Shown here in pieces: positions 40,565 through 50,839 of a stretch of DNA of 64,000 nt. How positions within the stretch are numbered: the first letter of the stretch is position 1; each line of letters starts with the position of its first letter. The notes beneath the pieces were generated by a model. That model made no database searches, was not told the DNA's origin, and was given only the letters and a program-made list of their open reading frames with translations. The stretch comes from Trissonchulus latispiculum (taxonomy: Eukaryota; Nematoda; Enoplea; Enoplida; Ironidae): assembly GCA_030248195.1 (NCBI GenBank), contig JASAND010022049.1, positions 1-64,000 of the forward strand, written 5' to 3'. The position numbers and the translations under genes were made by a program.

Positions 40565-43159
40565 ATGTCACACAAATTCTCTAAAGCAGATAAACAGGTA
40601 CTTCACAAATCAGCTCTTACCGTACGTATGAATATCGCGGTAACAGGGGGTAATTTGCGCGAGGTGGACCTTCCAGCGGGTGCCTCGCCCGCACAGTCGC
40701 CTACTGATGAAGAATCAGATACTTGTGTTCAGTCTGAGGTATTTGACGGAAAAGCTATTCAGTATTGCTCGCGTGAATTTCTTGTCAAGCATTTGTCTGA
40801 CAAACCCCCTGCATTTTTCGCTTTTCGAGATCAGTTTGATCAGGCTCAGTATGCTACGTATATTCGCCTAATTTCTCAGAAAACAAATTTTCCTCCTTCT
40901 TTAGCTAAGGCTAGTATTGTAGTTACCTCGATCGCGCAATTGATTCGTTTCGTACCTTTGTGGGTTCGAGCAGCGGAAACAGCGGGGTTTATGGCTTGGG
41001 AGCTGGAGGGTACTTCCGCTAGGGATTTTTGGGGTTTCCCAGCTCAATCCACTCTTCCTCTTATACAAATTGCAGTCCCCCTCCCCGTAAAGTTGCAGAA
41101 ATTTAGAACTGAAATTGACCAGGTTCATCCTATGAATTTGAAAACTGATCCTATTTCTTTAGGGATCTATTTGATTCCTCTGTATGTTTTGTTTTTCCAA
41201 TACCCCTCGTGGCACTATTTTCAGTATTTGTTAGCTCCTCTTTTCTACAATACTTCCTACCCCCTTTTGGGTTTAAACCCATTGGCAAATGTCCGTCGGT
41301 TACTTGGGGCTTTGGGTATAGATGCTCGTCATTCTGCTACTGATATAGCCCACCTAGGTCGGTACGTAAATATTCGTGCAGAAGATCGTGTTCTGAAGCC
41401 TTGGTCTCCAGTAGATCCTAGGGGATCATACCCTTGGGTGCGGGCAGGGCGAGCCTTGCCTCCTCCGCAAAATTCTCGTGTCGATATTCCACTTTCTTGG
41501 TATCAAGAGAATATTTTGCAATATTCAGGAGATCTTTGCAAGGCTGTGCCGACGCGGGGGTTTCAGCCTTTTCCAACACCTCCTGAACTTATTTTTGGGG
41601 CTGCTAAGGTTAGGGATGTTATCTTGATAGTTCAAAAATATATTCATTTTGATCAGGCTTTTGGGGTTTCTGACTTTCGAAATTTGCGGGAGACTAGAGC
41701 TCTGTCAACCATGTCTAAGCCGCTTACTATGAAGTCTCTTCACAAATGTTTCGATAAATTGGAACAGGGGCCCAAAGAGGGTAAGTCGGGTGCTGCAAAG
41801 TCTGGTGAGGGTAAGACGGCCACTTCCCGATCTGCTTCGAAATCAAAAGGGGTCTTCGACCCACCCATTCCTTCTCCGGGTGCCTACCCCTTGTCTAGTC
41901 TTCCTGATCCATCGCGTGTGTCTGATGCCACCGAGTCTACTGTTTGGAAACCAGTCATTGTCTCGCTTGCTGAACGTTCTCCAATGCAGTCTATTCCTTC
42001 ACATGACTGGATGGCACAGGAATCATGGGTTTCGGCATATCTACGTCCGAACCCTGAGCAGTCGTCTAGTCGCGATATTTCTCCATCAAGGGTTAGAACT
42101 CCTAAGGCTAAGAGAACGAAGGCTGTAGCATCGGCAACAGGGGTAGGTGGGGAGGTAGCTCTCGAGCATCAAGAGGCAATGCAACCGCTTCCTACGGCTG
42201 CTAGTACCCCGAAACGGGTACGACTGGCGGGTTTGTCCGAGTCCCTTGTTCTAAATCTGTCAGAGGACCCAGAGGGTGGTAACGGTATTCCTGAAACTAT
42301 TACGGACCCGGTGGCTGCGTTTCAGTCTCCATCCGGGGCGAGGGTTGAAATGAGCGGGGTTGACCCTGCCTTCTTACCCTCTCCCGCAGCTCCTACCATT
42401 GTGCCCGGGGTTGACCCAGCCAGTGAGGAGTCTGGTGTTATTCGAACTGATCGTAGCCCTCGGTCCTGTTCTGCTAGATTTCTGGGGTCCTCCCAGATAA
42501 GTTCGGGCTCTGTCCCGATAAGTTCGGGCTCTGTCCCGATAAGTTCGGGCTCTGTCCCGATAAGTTCGGGCTCTGTCCCGATAAGTTCGGGCTCTGTCCC
42601 GATAAGTTCGGGCTCTGTCCCGATAAGTTCGGGCTCTGTCCCGATAAGTTCGGGCTCTGTCCCGATAAGTTCGGGCTCTGTCCCGATAAGTTCGGGCCCT
42701 GTCCCGATAAGTTCGGGCTCTGTCCCGATAAGTTCGGGCTCTGTCCCGATAAGTTCGGGCTCTGTCCCGATAAGTTCGGGCCCTCTTGTAACACGTTCGG
42801 GGGTTATCCCTTCAACTTCTGGTATGGTCAGGCAGCCACCGGCTCCTGTGGCTAGGTTGCCTCAACCAGTTGTGGGGTTAGGGTCAATTCCCCATCGGCA
42901 GCGTTCAAACTTTAATGATACCTTTTGGCAACGTCTTCCTTCTGTAGAGACACGTCAGCAGTTGGATTTAGTATCTTCATTAGGCTTGTCTGTTCAGGAA
43001 CTTCAAGATCGGGTGGGTCATCCTCCTCCATTCTATGCATTTGAGGTTGCTTATCATACTATCGGTATGGGGGATACCACAGTCCTTGCTTTGCTGCGGG
43101 TACTTTTTCCAGAGGAATTCGTTTCTTCTGTTATTCCTCGGGTAGACACGCGCCCATGA
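40565..43159 (+). CDS. Third ORF of the retrotransposon, 864 residues, not recognised
   Basis: Intact ORF in the position where some Ty3/gypsy elements carry env. Residues 1-390 look globular and aromatic-rich (PSWHYFQYLLAPLFYN, PWVRAGRALPPPQ). 390-640 is basic and Ser/Pro-rich. About 644-740 is a 14-copy repeat of ISSGSVP (21-bp DNA unit). The last 100 residues look folded again (QQLDLVSSLGLSVQELQDRV). I see no signal peptide, no C-terminal membrane anchor and no furin-type site, so an envelope protein is not supported. It could be a second structural or accessory protein. Function unknown. Confidence 0.8.
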   Translation: MSHKFSKADKQVLHKSALTVRMNIAVTGGNLREVDLPAGASPAQSPTDEESDTCVQSEVFDGKAIQYCSREFLVKHLSDKPPAFFAFRDQFDQAQYATYIRLISQKTNFPPSLAKASIVVTSIAQLIRFVPLWVRAAETAGFMAWELEGTSARDFWGFPAQSTLPLIQIAVPLPVKLQKFRTEIDQVHPMNLKTDPISLGIYLIPLYVLFFQYPSWHYFQYLLAPLFYNTSYPLLGLNPLANVRRLLGALGIDARHSATDIAHLGRYVNIRAEDRVLKPWSPVDPRGSYPWVRAGRALPPPQNSRVDIPLSWYQENILQYSGDLCKAVPTRGFQPFPTPPELIFGAAKVRDVILIVQKYIHFDQAFGVSDFRNLRETRALSTMSKPLTMKSLHKCFDKLEQGPKEGKSGAAKSGEGKTATSRSASKSKGVFDPPIPSPGAYPLSSLPDPSRVSDATESTVWKPVIVSLAERSPMQSIPSHDWMAQESWVSAYLRPNPEQSSSRDISPSRVRTPKAKRTKAVASATGVGGEVALEHQEAMQPLPTAASTPKRVRLAGLSESLVLNLSEDPEGGNGIPETITDPVAAFQSPSGARVEMSGVDPAFLPSPAAPTIVPGVDPASEESGVIRTDRSPRSCSARFLGSSQISSGSVPISSGSVPISSGSVPISSGSVPISSGSVPISSGSVPISSGSVPISSGSVPISSGSVPISSGPVPISSGSVPISSGSVPISSGSVPISSGPLVTRSGVIPSTSGMVRQPPAPVARLPQPVVGLGSIPHRQRSNFNDTFWQRLPSVETRQQLDLVSSLGLSVQELQDRVGHPPPFYAFEVAYHTIGMGDTTVLALLRVLFPEEFVSSVIPRVDTRP
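42493..42786 (+). repeat. 21-bp minisatellite inside ORF3 (about 14 copies)
   Basis: Unit ATAAGTTCGGGCTCTGTCCC(G) repeated in frame, with two copies reading GGGCCC instead of GGGCTC. Near-identity of copies implies recent expansion or conversion. Confidence 0.95.
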
Positions 43160-45570
43160 TAGAATCTAATGCGGCATTCTGGGCTACTCATAAGGACCGT
43201 TGTTGCCAGTTGTTGTTGTTGTTGTAATTCCCCCCTATCCCTCGTTCGGTATCTAATTTCTCTTTCTACCTAAATTTTATAGTAGATTTTCGTTCGAAAC
43301 TTCTTTTTCATTGATAAAATTATTTTGCCTTGCAGTGTACTCTATTCCGAACTTATTTGGAAGCCTTCCCGAACTTTTTGTAAATATTGAATTTTCCGAA
43401 GATTATTTCTGAGCTTTGTTGAGATGTTCTGATGAACTTTAGAAGACAGTGTCTAATTATTGTTTTGTAATTTTTGCCAAATTGTTCGCTTAACTCTTCG
43501 TATACCTTTTTTTAATTAATTGAGGGTTCTCTGGGGTGGATTGCCTAGTTGACCTAAGACTGGGACACAAGTGCAATTCATCTCCCGGGTCCCCTCTCAC
43601 TTTTATTGGGATATACTAAATCTCGTCTACGCTTTTTACCATCATACGTGTCGTCGGTGTGGGTTTTCGGAAGCTGTTGCCTAAGACTGGGTCGTTTCTG
43701 GGCACTCACATCGGCATGCCAGTGCTACAGTTAGGGGCTTTTGGTCCGTATTGATTTATTTGAGTTTCGTCTTTTGTCATGTAGTTTTGTAGTTTGTCTT
43801 TTTGATTCTTTCATTTGTTGCTTTATGCATACTTTAATTTTTCTTTTGTGTGTTTAGGTGATGCCTTGCTTTGTATTGTATCTGGATCCCCCCCCTTTTG
43901 CGCCAGGCGTGCCTCCATGGTGGATGTTGGTGAGGGCCACTTGTCCTTTGTTCCGGTGACTCTCCGGCTGGATTTTGGGCCTTTTACGAACTAAACGGCT
44001 TGCTTGGTATGGGCCCGCTCTCTGGGAAAGTGGGGTGAATACTGGCCTTTGTCATCTTTCATGGCCAGATAATTTCGGTGTTTGTGGGCCACTCTATTGG
44101 TGTGGCTTGGTCGGTCTGTACTATTTGTCACTTCATTTCATTCTGCCTGTCTTGGCCTATGGGACTTTTACTGTACTGTTTACCATCATATTACGCCCTG
44201 TCTACCCATATCTACTATTATATAATCTACTGGGATTGGACTATATTTTGTACTGTCTGTCCTGCATGATGCGCTCTGCGGGACACTCTTTTGCGTTGCC
44301 CAGCTTTCTTTGCTTGTTGCTGGTAAGGTGGTGTTTGGACTCCCGGCCTCTTTACTGTTGGTCTGGACTATTTTCTGTGCCTTTTTCCGGCATGACTCGC
44401 TCTGCTGGATTAATCTGTTTACCTTGGACAGGACCATGGTTTGCACCGGTCTATTTACTGGTGGGTTAACTATTGTTCCGGTAGCCTGTGGTCTGTATTT
44501 GCCTTGCCGATCTTTGTTACTGTAGTTACTGTATTGGATTTTTTCGGCACTATTCCATCTTTGGCTGTGAATCGTCGGGTTGGGTCTACCTTATGCTTTG
44601 GTCCAATGTTCTCAGGTTGGTATGGGCATTTCTTCTGGCAGTCCCTGGTCGGATATGTGGCACTAACTCTGCCATTTGTTGCTCTGCCTTTTATGAACAG
44701 TTTGTGTGCCTCTCGGTTGATCATTCCCGCCTGCTGCCATGGTTCCCGGCACGCCTTTGGACGTTTCCACCCCTCCCGTTGTTTGTCGTATATATTTGAT
44801 TGTGTCTATTGTGTCTATTTATATTCCTTGTTTTTTGTAGTCTTTTCTAACTATTTTTTCTTTAATAGCTACGTTTTGAGTTGTTTGTTATTTTGTACTA
44901 TCACTATTTTTGCCATATTCTACAGGTTCCTTACTTTTGTGCCTATAATTTTTGACTTACGTCGTTCTGTTTTCCACATTTTTGTTTGTTTCTACTATAT
45001 TGTCAGTTTACTCCTTATGCAACACATCCATGACGTGACTGTGATTGTTGTTTTTCTATGTGCTTTACTTGTATGTGTGGGTTTCATATTTTCTTAGGGT
45101 TAGTTTGTCGTTGGGGTATAGTTGGGGGGAACGTGCAGTGGGTCGTGTCCCCGAAGTATTGTCTCTATTCGTCGTGGTTCGCAGTCTGGAGGTTACTACA
45201 GGTGTATTTTTGTCACAATTGTTTTTGTAGTTGTTTTGTTTTGAAAAGTTTAGTAGGTAGTTTTTCAGTCAGTGTAGTTTGTTCGTTTGTTCGTTTGTCA
45301 GTTTGTTCGTTCGTTTGTTTCGTTTCGGTCACAGCCGACACAGTTTTACCCAGTCGCAGTTCGACGAGTCATTCCGAGCTGACTGTGAGCCACGTAGTTC
45401 GTAGGCGGTGGGGATCGTTTGGCTCCACTTTTATTGTAGCTAGTATCGTAACATTCCGTTTTATTACTAAAACTACTACTTGAGGCCTCAAAACTAATGT
45501 AACACAAGTTTTATCATTGTCTAATCCACTGTGTGACACCTGTTGTGATCGCCGCGCGGGGGGCCGGCGG
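43160..45570 (+). other. T-rich 3' internal region with hydrophobic frames
   Basis: Open frames at 43975-44469 (164 codons) and 44441-45097 (218 codons) translate to Leu/Phe/Tyr/Cys-rich, multi-membrane-like sequence, which a T-rich strand gives by chance. Degenerate repeats (CATGATGCGCTCTGCGGGA / CATGACTCGCTCTGCTGGA) lie at about 44265 and 44390, and (GTTCGTTT)n near 45275-45330. The region is retained between ORF3 and the 3' LTR, so it may have a cis role. Coding is not supported. Confidence 0.5.
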
Positions 45571-45589
45571 CGGAAAAGAGGGGGTATTT
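45571..45589 (+). other. Polypurine tract (candidate)
   Basis: CGGAAAAGAGGGGG followed by TATTT directly before the 3' LTR. This is the expected position of the plus-strand primer. Confidence 0.65.
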
Positions 45590-46244
45590 TGTGGGATATT
45601 ACCCATTAGGGCACTAGTAGCTAGCTGCGCAGCAGCGCAGCACTGAAAATTATATGTTGTGCTATCTTCATATGCGTGACGCAAAATATATTCTATTTGA
45701 TGAAATTATACAACTTTGAACTATTTTGACAATTGTCTTATTCATGAATGATGAAAGTGATTTCTTTTTGGGCTAGCTACGCCAGTAGCACAAAGTGTAT
45801 ATAAGAGAGAGAAAGTGTAGGTTTAGTTCAGTTGTCATCGGTGTGTCAATTGGGTTGGGGGCTTGATTCGTTATTGGGTAGGAGCCGATTGGGCCAAGTT
45901 TAGGAAATCGGGAGCGGGTAACGCCCTCCCCTCTGCATTGTTTACTCACTTACCGTGCTCTCTCGTATGTTTATAATAGTTTTGTATGTCTGTTGAAGAA
46001 TTGGTATGAGTATTTGACATCTGGCTTAGTAAAGTCTAGCGGTATTTAAGTCTATTAGATCTAGGGACGGTCGCTTAGGGTCCACAGATAATTACTTTTA
46101 ATCATACTCGCTAACTTACGGCACTCTCGCTTCTTCTCTCAATTGGCTAGACTTAGATGTCACACACTGAACTCTTACTTGCAATCTTTACTGAAGTCCG
46201 ACATTAGTTTATTACAGAGGTACACACATAGTACTTCACACACA
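45590..46244 (+). repeat. 3' LTR (LTR3), without the MITE
   Basis: Starts TGTGGGATATTACCC and ends CTTCACACACA before ATGT. 655 bp. It differs from LTR1 and LTR2 by scattered substitutions (for example GGGCACTAGTAGCTAGC versus CGGCACTAGTAGTTAGC) and lacks the 456-bp MITE. Confidence 0.92.
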
Positions 46245-47006
46245 ATGTGAACAGTTTGGAATGAAAACATTCGCTTATATAATTAGATTTGATTGTATTG
46301 GTATTGATGTAAGGGGGCATCGTTCGCAGTTTAAAACGCAGTGCTCTTGTTGCGATTGTAATTGCTAATTGGAAACGTAACCAACATCCAAAACCTTGTT
46401 AGACAAACTAAACGAAATTTGGTTTAGTTTTTTCCCTGCTATTGGTCATGTAAATTAGACCTTTATGTCAAAATCAAGCACGTGGACAAACTTTAACACA
46501 AGAGACATTTAGTTTGAGGAAGTGAAAAGCTTCAAAAAAAGTAGGACAACATCTTTGAAAAATAATGGAATCGGAATTGTAACATAAGGTTAAGAGTGGA
46601 GTAGGAGCGACAGCTTGGATTTGTATGTGGATAATGTGTGGAATTCTGCATAACAATGTAATATTTACCAAACACGTAATCGACTGACCAGTGGCCACTT
46701 GTTATTGCTATTTGTTGTTTGTGAAAAATGGAAGACATAAAAATAGTCGTAGACGTAAAGCAAGCTGAAATCAATTACCTAACAGTTCGGGCCGTTTTTG
46801 CGACATCGGACCGTTCGGCCCGTAGAAATTTGCAGCCCCGGGCCGGCCCACATGGCCCGGCCCGCCACCGGCCCGCGGGCCGGGGCCGGGCCGCGGGCTG
46901 CGGGCCGGGCTCGGGCCGGGCCGGCCCGGCCCGCGGCCCGGCCCGTAGGACCACATCGGCCCGCGGGCCGGCCCGGCCCGCAAAATTTTCTTATTTTCCA
47001 ACACTA
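46245..47006. repeat. Right half Y and right end of the composite hAT element
   Basis: Copy of the Y half (compare 28104-28700), followed by the right GGCCCG array and the terminus CCAACACTA, then CTTAGGGG. Confidence 0.85.
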
Positions 47007-47014
47007 CTTAGGGG
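47007..47014. repeat. Right 8-bp target duplication CTTAGGGG
   Basis: Matches 26608-26615. Confidence 0.8.
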
Positions 47015-47309
47015 TAGTAGTGCCAGCTTAGAACGTATGAATTTTTGAGGGAAGTGGAATGCTGACACTGAACAATTGCCATAACAATTACCCGAGGTGT
47101 TATACACGGCTATCAGGATCTCCATTACGTCCACCGTAATTGAGATTCTGTGGTTAGCTCCACCTGACGGGCGGTCGACCACTCTTTGGCAACCTTGACA
47201 ATCCCGGTAAATGCCCTGAAGGGATGTGAAATGGGTGCTAGAGCTTATTTTAGCAAGCTCTAGACTTAACATGATCCTCCACTTATAGTGCAGTAAGGAA
47301 CCGCTGCTC

Positions 47310-47388
47310 TGTATACATGCATATACATACATATACATACATACACATACACATATACACATACACATACACATATACATACATATAC
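47310..47388. repeat. (ACATATACATAC)n simple repeat
   Basis: Low-complexity CA/TA-rich run. Upstream 47040-47300 is non-repetitive, non-coding and unassigned, with the look of a decayed interspersed repeat. Confidence 0.85.
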
Positions 47389-47390
47389 GC

Positions 47391-47564
47391 CCGATTCAAG
47401 GCCCGGGCACAACTCTATCTGTATGAGGCTCGAATTTTGAATTGATCGACTGAATATAGTCCCTGATTTTTTTTCTCCCCCATTAACAACCAGTCGAAGA
47501 CAAATTTTTCTGGTTGAAAAGAAAAATATTCAATTAAATGCTCCAGCTGCGAAGCTTTGGGAAA
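47391..47564. repeat. 175-bp direct repeat, copy 1
   Basis: Same as 48061-48235. It begins with a hAT-type end (GGCCCGGGCACAACTCTA) and continues with flank TCTGTATGAGGCTCG..TTTGGGAAA. Confidence 0.88.
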
Positions 47565-48088
47565 GTTGTGCCGTTAAGAAATTTCCCGGGCCGGGCCCGG
47601 GCCCGGGCCTGCTGAACCGACCGGGCCGGGCCTCGGGCCGGGCCGAGCCCGGCCCGGCCCGGGCCCGGAGGCCCGATTCAAAGACCGGTAGGCCCGGTGG
47701 GCCCGGCGGCCCGGTGTAGGCCCGGCCGGCCCGGTGAAGGCCCGGCATACAAAAAACAGTGTCAAACAATAGCTAGTGCTATTTATTACAACTTGGACAA
47801 CTCCTGGAAGCTTAAATTTGACTTTCTTATGCAGAGAATTTGAAAAAATTATGAAATTTGCACAACAAAAATTTGACCGGGCCTCATCGGGCCCGACCGG
47901 GCCTGGCCGGGCCTCCAAGGCCCGGCAGGCCCGGTAGGCCCGGCTCGGGCCGGGCCTCCGCGGCTGACCGGGCCCGGGCCCGGGCCGGGCCTACCGATCC
48001 GACAACCGGGCCCGGGCCGGCCCGGTGCAGGCCCGGCCCGGGCCCGGCCCGGAGCCCGAGGCCCGATTCAAGGCCCGGGCACAACTCT
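47565..48088. mobile_element. GGCCCG-rich hAT-like element, right end TAGAGTTGTGCC
   Basis: Right end GGCACAACTCTA is the complement of TAGAGTTGTGCC, the same terminus as the composite element at 26616. The left end (AGTTGTGCCG, 47566) matches more weakly. GGCCCG arrays lie at about 47585-47750 and 47880-48088, with an AT-rich middle. No 8-bp duplication is visible, and the flank duplication suggests rearrangement after insertion. Confidence 0.55.
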
Positions 48089-48235
48089 ATCTGTATGAGG
48101 CTCGAATTTTGAATTGATCGACTGAATATAGTCCCTGATTTTTTTTCTCCCCCATTAACAACCAGTCGAAGACAAATTTTTCTGGTTGAAAAGAAAAATA
48201 TTCAATTAAATGCTCCAGCTGCGAAGCTTTGGGAA
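48061..48235. repeat. 175-bp direct repeat, copy 2
   Basis: See 47391-47564. After this copy, sequence continues as AT-rich unique DNA. Confidence 0.88.
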
Positions 48236-50767
48236 AACGAAATTGCATTTGCCTATCCTAGAAATGTTAATTAGTCTTAAATGCGGCATTCGTTATCATA
48301 AATGCTGTTAATGAATATATTAGATCCCAAAAGATCCAAATTTAATGGACAATTTCTCAAAATCTGGACTTCAATCGGAAGCTCCCAACTGGGATTAATT
48401 ATGAAAAATCACAGCTGCTTAAATTAGTTCCAGATGTTTCAACTTATCAGTACTAAAAGTTGCCAATTAATCTTGTAATTAAAGTTGGTAATCATTTTTC
48501 CAACGCAGAACGCTGTGGGGAAATTAGATACATCAAACTTTAAGGTCATAGGTTGGTAGGCTGACCTGATAATAATTTCCAGTGGATAAGAATAAAATTG
48601 CTTCTGTTTACAAGCTGTTTTTTACTGCAACAATTTACGCTGATGTCCATTTGCGCACAAATGTGAAAGGTTGAAATCTGGACTAAAATGAGAAAAGTGT
48701 AAGGGAATCAATTAATTCACAAAATCTGACAATTGTCGCGTCCAATTTGGCAAATAAAACAAGGACTTTCCTCAGGTAGGCTTGATAAATCAGAAATCAC
48801 GTGATTATAGCAATAAAACCTGACAATTTATGTATTCAAAGTGTCCATGCAAATAGGTGCTTTCCGCTCTCACAGCATTGATACTAATCGTTTCGTAGAC
48901 GCTTTATTTACCTTTGATAACTACCAAAATAATGATAACCAAAGCTGGCTCAGAGATATAAATATTCCCACAGTAGGTGTATGTTATAGCTGGCTTTCTA
49001 TTTGTGACACACTGTGCTTATCTAGTAGTACCTACGCATATACGGTTGGTTATTGAAATTGAGCGATTGAATTTTTGCAAATTTAATGTTTAGTCATAAC
49101 CTGGCATACTTTGATTCTGCTATGTTTTTTATGAGCTTTTCAGGCAGTATGCAGAATTTCAATTTCGTTGAGCGGATGAATTTAGGTAGCATTAGACATT
49201 CGGCATTTGAAATTTCTGCCTTCTGTAATTTTGCAGAATAGAATTTTATGATCCTGTTTCCAAGGATTGAAAATTAAGAATCACCTCATAATTGAACCGA
49301 CACCTTTTCGTTTCTAGGACTTTTTTTAAGAAATAAAGAATTTAAAATTAAGTTAAATTTAAAAATTAAATCATAATACATATCTAAGCCAATTTTTTAT
49401 TATTTTGTAGAAATCATATTTGCATTTTTATCCGCCACCACCTTTAGCTTTAAGTGACAAATAAACGAAATGGGTGTTTTTTCTGGGTTTAGGTAAAAAC
49501 TCAGCATTTTATGATTCATTTTACCCTACGTAATGTTTAGGTATTAGTCATCGTGTTTGTGAGTAAAAATTATAATTTATTACTACAAAAGGCACAAACT
49601 TTGAAAACCGGCCGCCAATGAATGCACACACATTTCTAGTACAATATTTGTGTAAACTTTTGACGCAATCCAATTTTAAAAAGATATTTACAACCAAAAG
49701 GATATGTTTTTCTTTTTTACAGTTCGGTTGCATTTGCAGTTTAAATTGCAGTTTAAAACTTTGCATTTGCAGTTTTAAATTGTTTTAAAGTTTTTCTGTA
49801 ATGTTAAGTTGTTTGTTCTTTTTAAAACTATTTAATTTAATCTGTAGATTTATTTATTTTGCAGGATTGATTGTTAGCTTTGATTAATACTTCTATTCCA
49901 CCTTTTGCAATTGCATACAACTACATACGCTGGAAGTGAACCGTCAGTAGCAGAACCGTTTTCCGCTTTTCAATATTTTTAAGGCTATGTCCTAAAAACA
50001 ACCTAGTTGGTTTTTGAAAGAAAATTCTAAAATTCTGTGCTGGTTTCTACACTTTTGCATCTGTGGTAGAATATCTGGAAGTTTCGTGCTTAATGTTAGC
50101 TGGTTTAATGATTTATTGACTTTTTTAGTTTATTGGTAAATTCCAATAATTCCAAATCAGTTGACATCCGAAATTGATTGGGTGTTCTCAATTTTCAGAT
50201 TTCACAGTGGGTGTTCTCGACTTGAAATTTCGTTTGGCATTTTGCTTGACTAGTGCAAAATTCCACTGTTAAGATAATGCTAAATTGCAAGACAAAATTT
50301 GTGTTAAGGAATATCAGATGTGTAGAAATGTTGTTTAGACAATTTATTAAGGGCAACTGTTTTAGAGTGGGACTAAGCTATAAAACTTTGTGGGTTGACA
50401 CACTTTCGACCAGACAACGCTAAGTTAATGTTAGCAGTTGTTGTTGTTATTGTTGTTCCTCAATTTATAGAATCTTGATAAGATTTCGCAGATATGTTAT
50501 GCTGTGTTTGTCCATTTTCCACTATTTCTGATTTGATAATTTCGCTTTTTCAAATTATAATTTAGATTTTTTCTGATAAGCCACGTGTTCTGTTAATTTT
50601 GAGGTTTTTCAGTAAAAGAGCATAAACAGCAAAATAAAGTTAAAACCAAGTGATAGCTTTTAGTTAATTTCAAGTGCGCGATTTACCTGTCATCAATTTC
50701 TACCAGCTTAATTGTTTCTTAACAAAACCGGTGAAAATTTTCGTTGAGCTTGTATTTCAACTAGGAG
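48236..50767. other. AT-rich intergenic or intronic DNA
   Basis: No coding exon, RNA gene or clear transposon end could be supported. Short ORFs (48841-49056 and others) have no family look. Confidence 0.5.
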
Positions 50768-50839
50768 GCTTCTGTGGCTCAGTGGTAGAGCGCCTGAACG
50801 GCAGCCAAAAGGTCGATGGATGGAATCTCGGCTGAAGCA
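50768..50839 (+). tRNA. tRNA-like relic
   Basis: GCTTCTGTGGCTCAGTGGTAG..GGCTGAAGCA: A box intact (TGGCTCAGTGG), acceptor stem 6 of 7 pairs. The anticodon arm does not form and the B box (GATGGAATCTC) is degenerate. Best read as a tRNA pseudogene or SINE head. Confidence 0.45.

Larger units (their letters stand above)
29982..46244 (+). mobile_element. Full-length 16.3-kb Ty3/gypsy retrotransposon
   Basis: 5' LTR 29982-31094, primer-binding site 31100-31111, gag frames 31123-34954, pol 34842-39473, a third ORF 40565-43159, T-rich region, purine tract about 45571-45584, 3' LTR 45590-46244, ATGT target duplications at 29978-29981 and 46245-46248. The domain order protease-RT-RNase H-integrase places it in Ty3/gypsy. 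No chromodomain is seen. It is unusually long, mainly because of the long gag N-terminus, a 500-residue linker in pol, the extra ORF and 2.4 kb of T-rich 3' sequence. Confidence 0.95.
26616..47006. mobile_element. hAT-like GGCCCG element, interior triplicated, carrying a Ty3/gypsy element
   Basis: Left end TAGAGTTGTGACGCGGGCC and right end ending CCAACACTA (inverted TAGTGTTGG), flanked by CTTAGGGG on both sides. Without later insertions it would be about 1.1 kb: end, GGCCCG array, half X (to 26991), half Y (46245 on), GGCCCG array, end. X-Y now occurs three times, joined through GGCCCG arrays: X + solo LTR + Y (26750-28690), X + Y (28800-29627), X + full Ty3/gypsy + Y (29737-46837). It has no transposase, so it is non-autonomous. 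Identification as hAT rests on the 8-bp duplication and the short ends. Confidence 0.78.

Noticed and set aside
42493..42786. CRISPR-like array
   Set aside because: In-frame 21-bp tandem repeat without spacers, inside a eukaryotic retrotransposon ORF.
43975..45097. Two overlapping hydrophobic ORFs as a membrane or envelope protein of the retrotransposon
   Set aside because: Strong T bias of the strand gives such frames; no signal peptide, cleavage site or conserved motif; contains degenerate DNA repeats.
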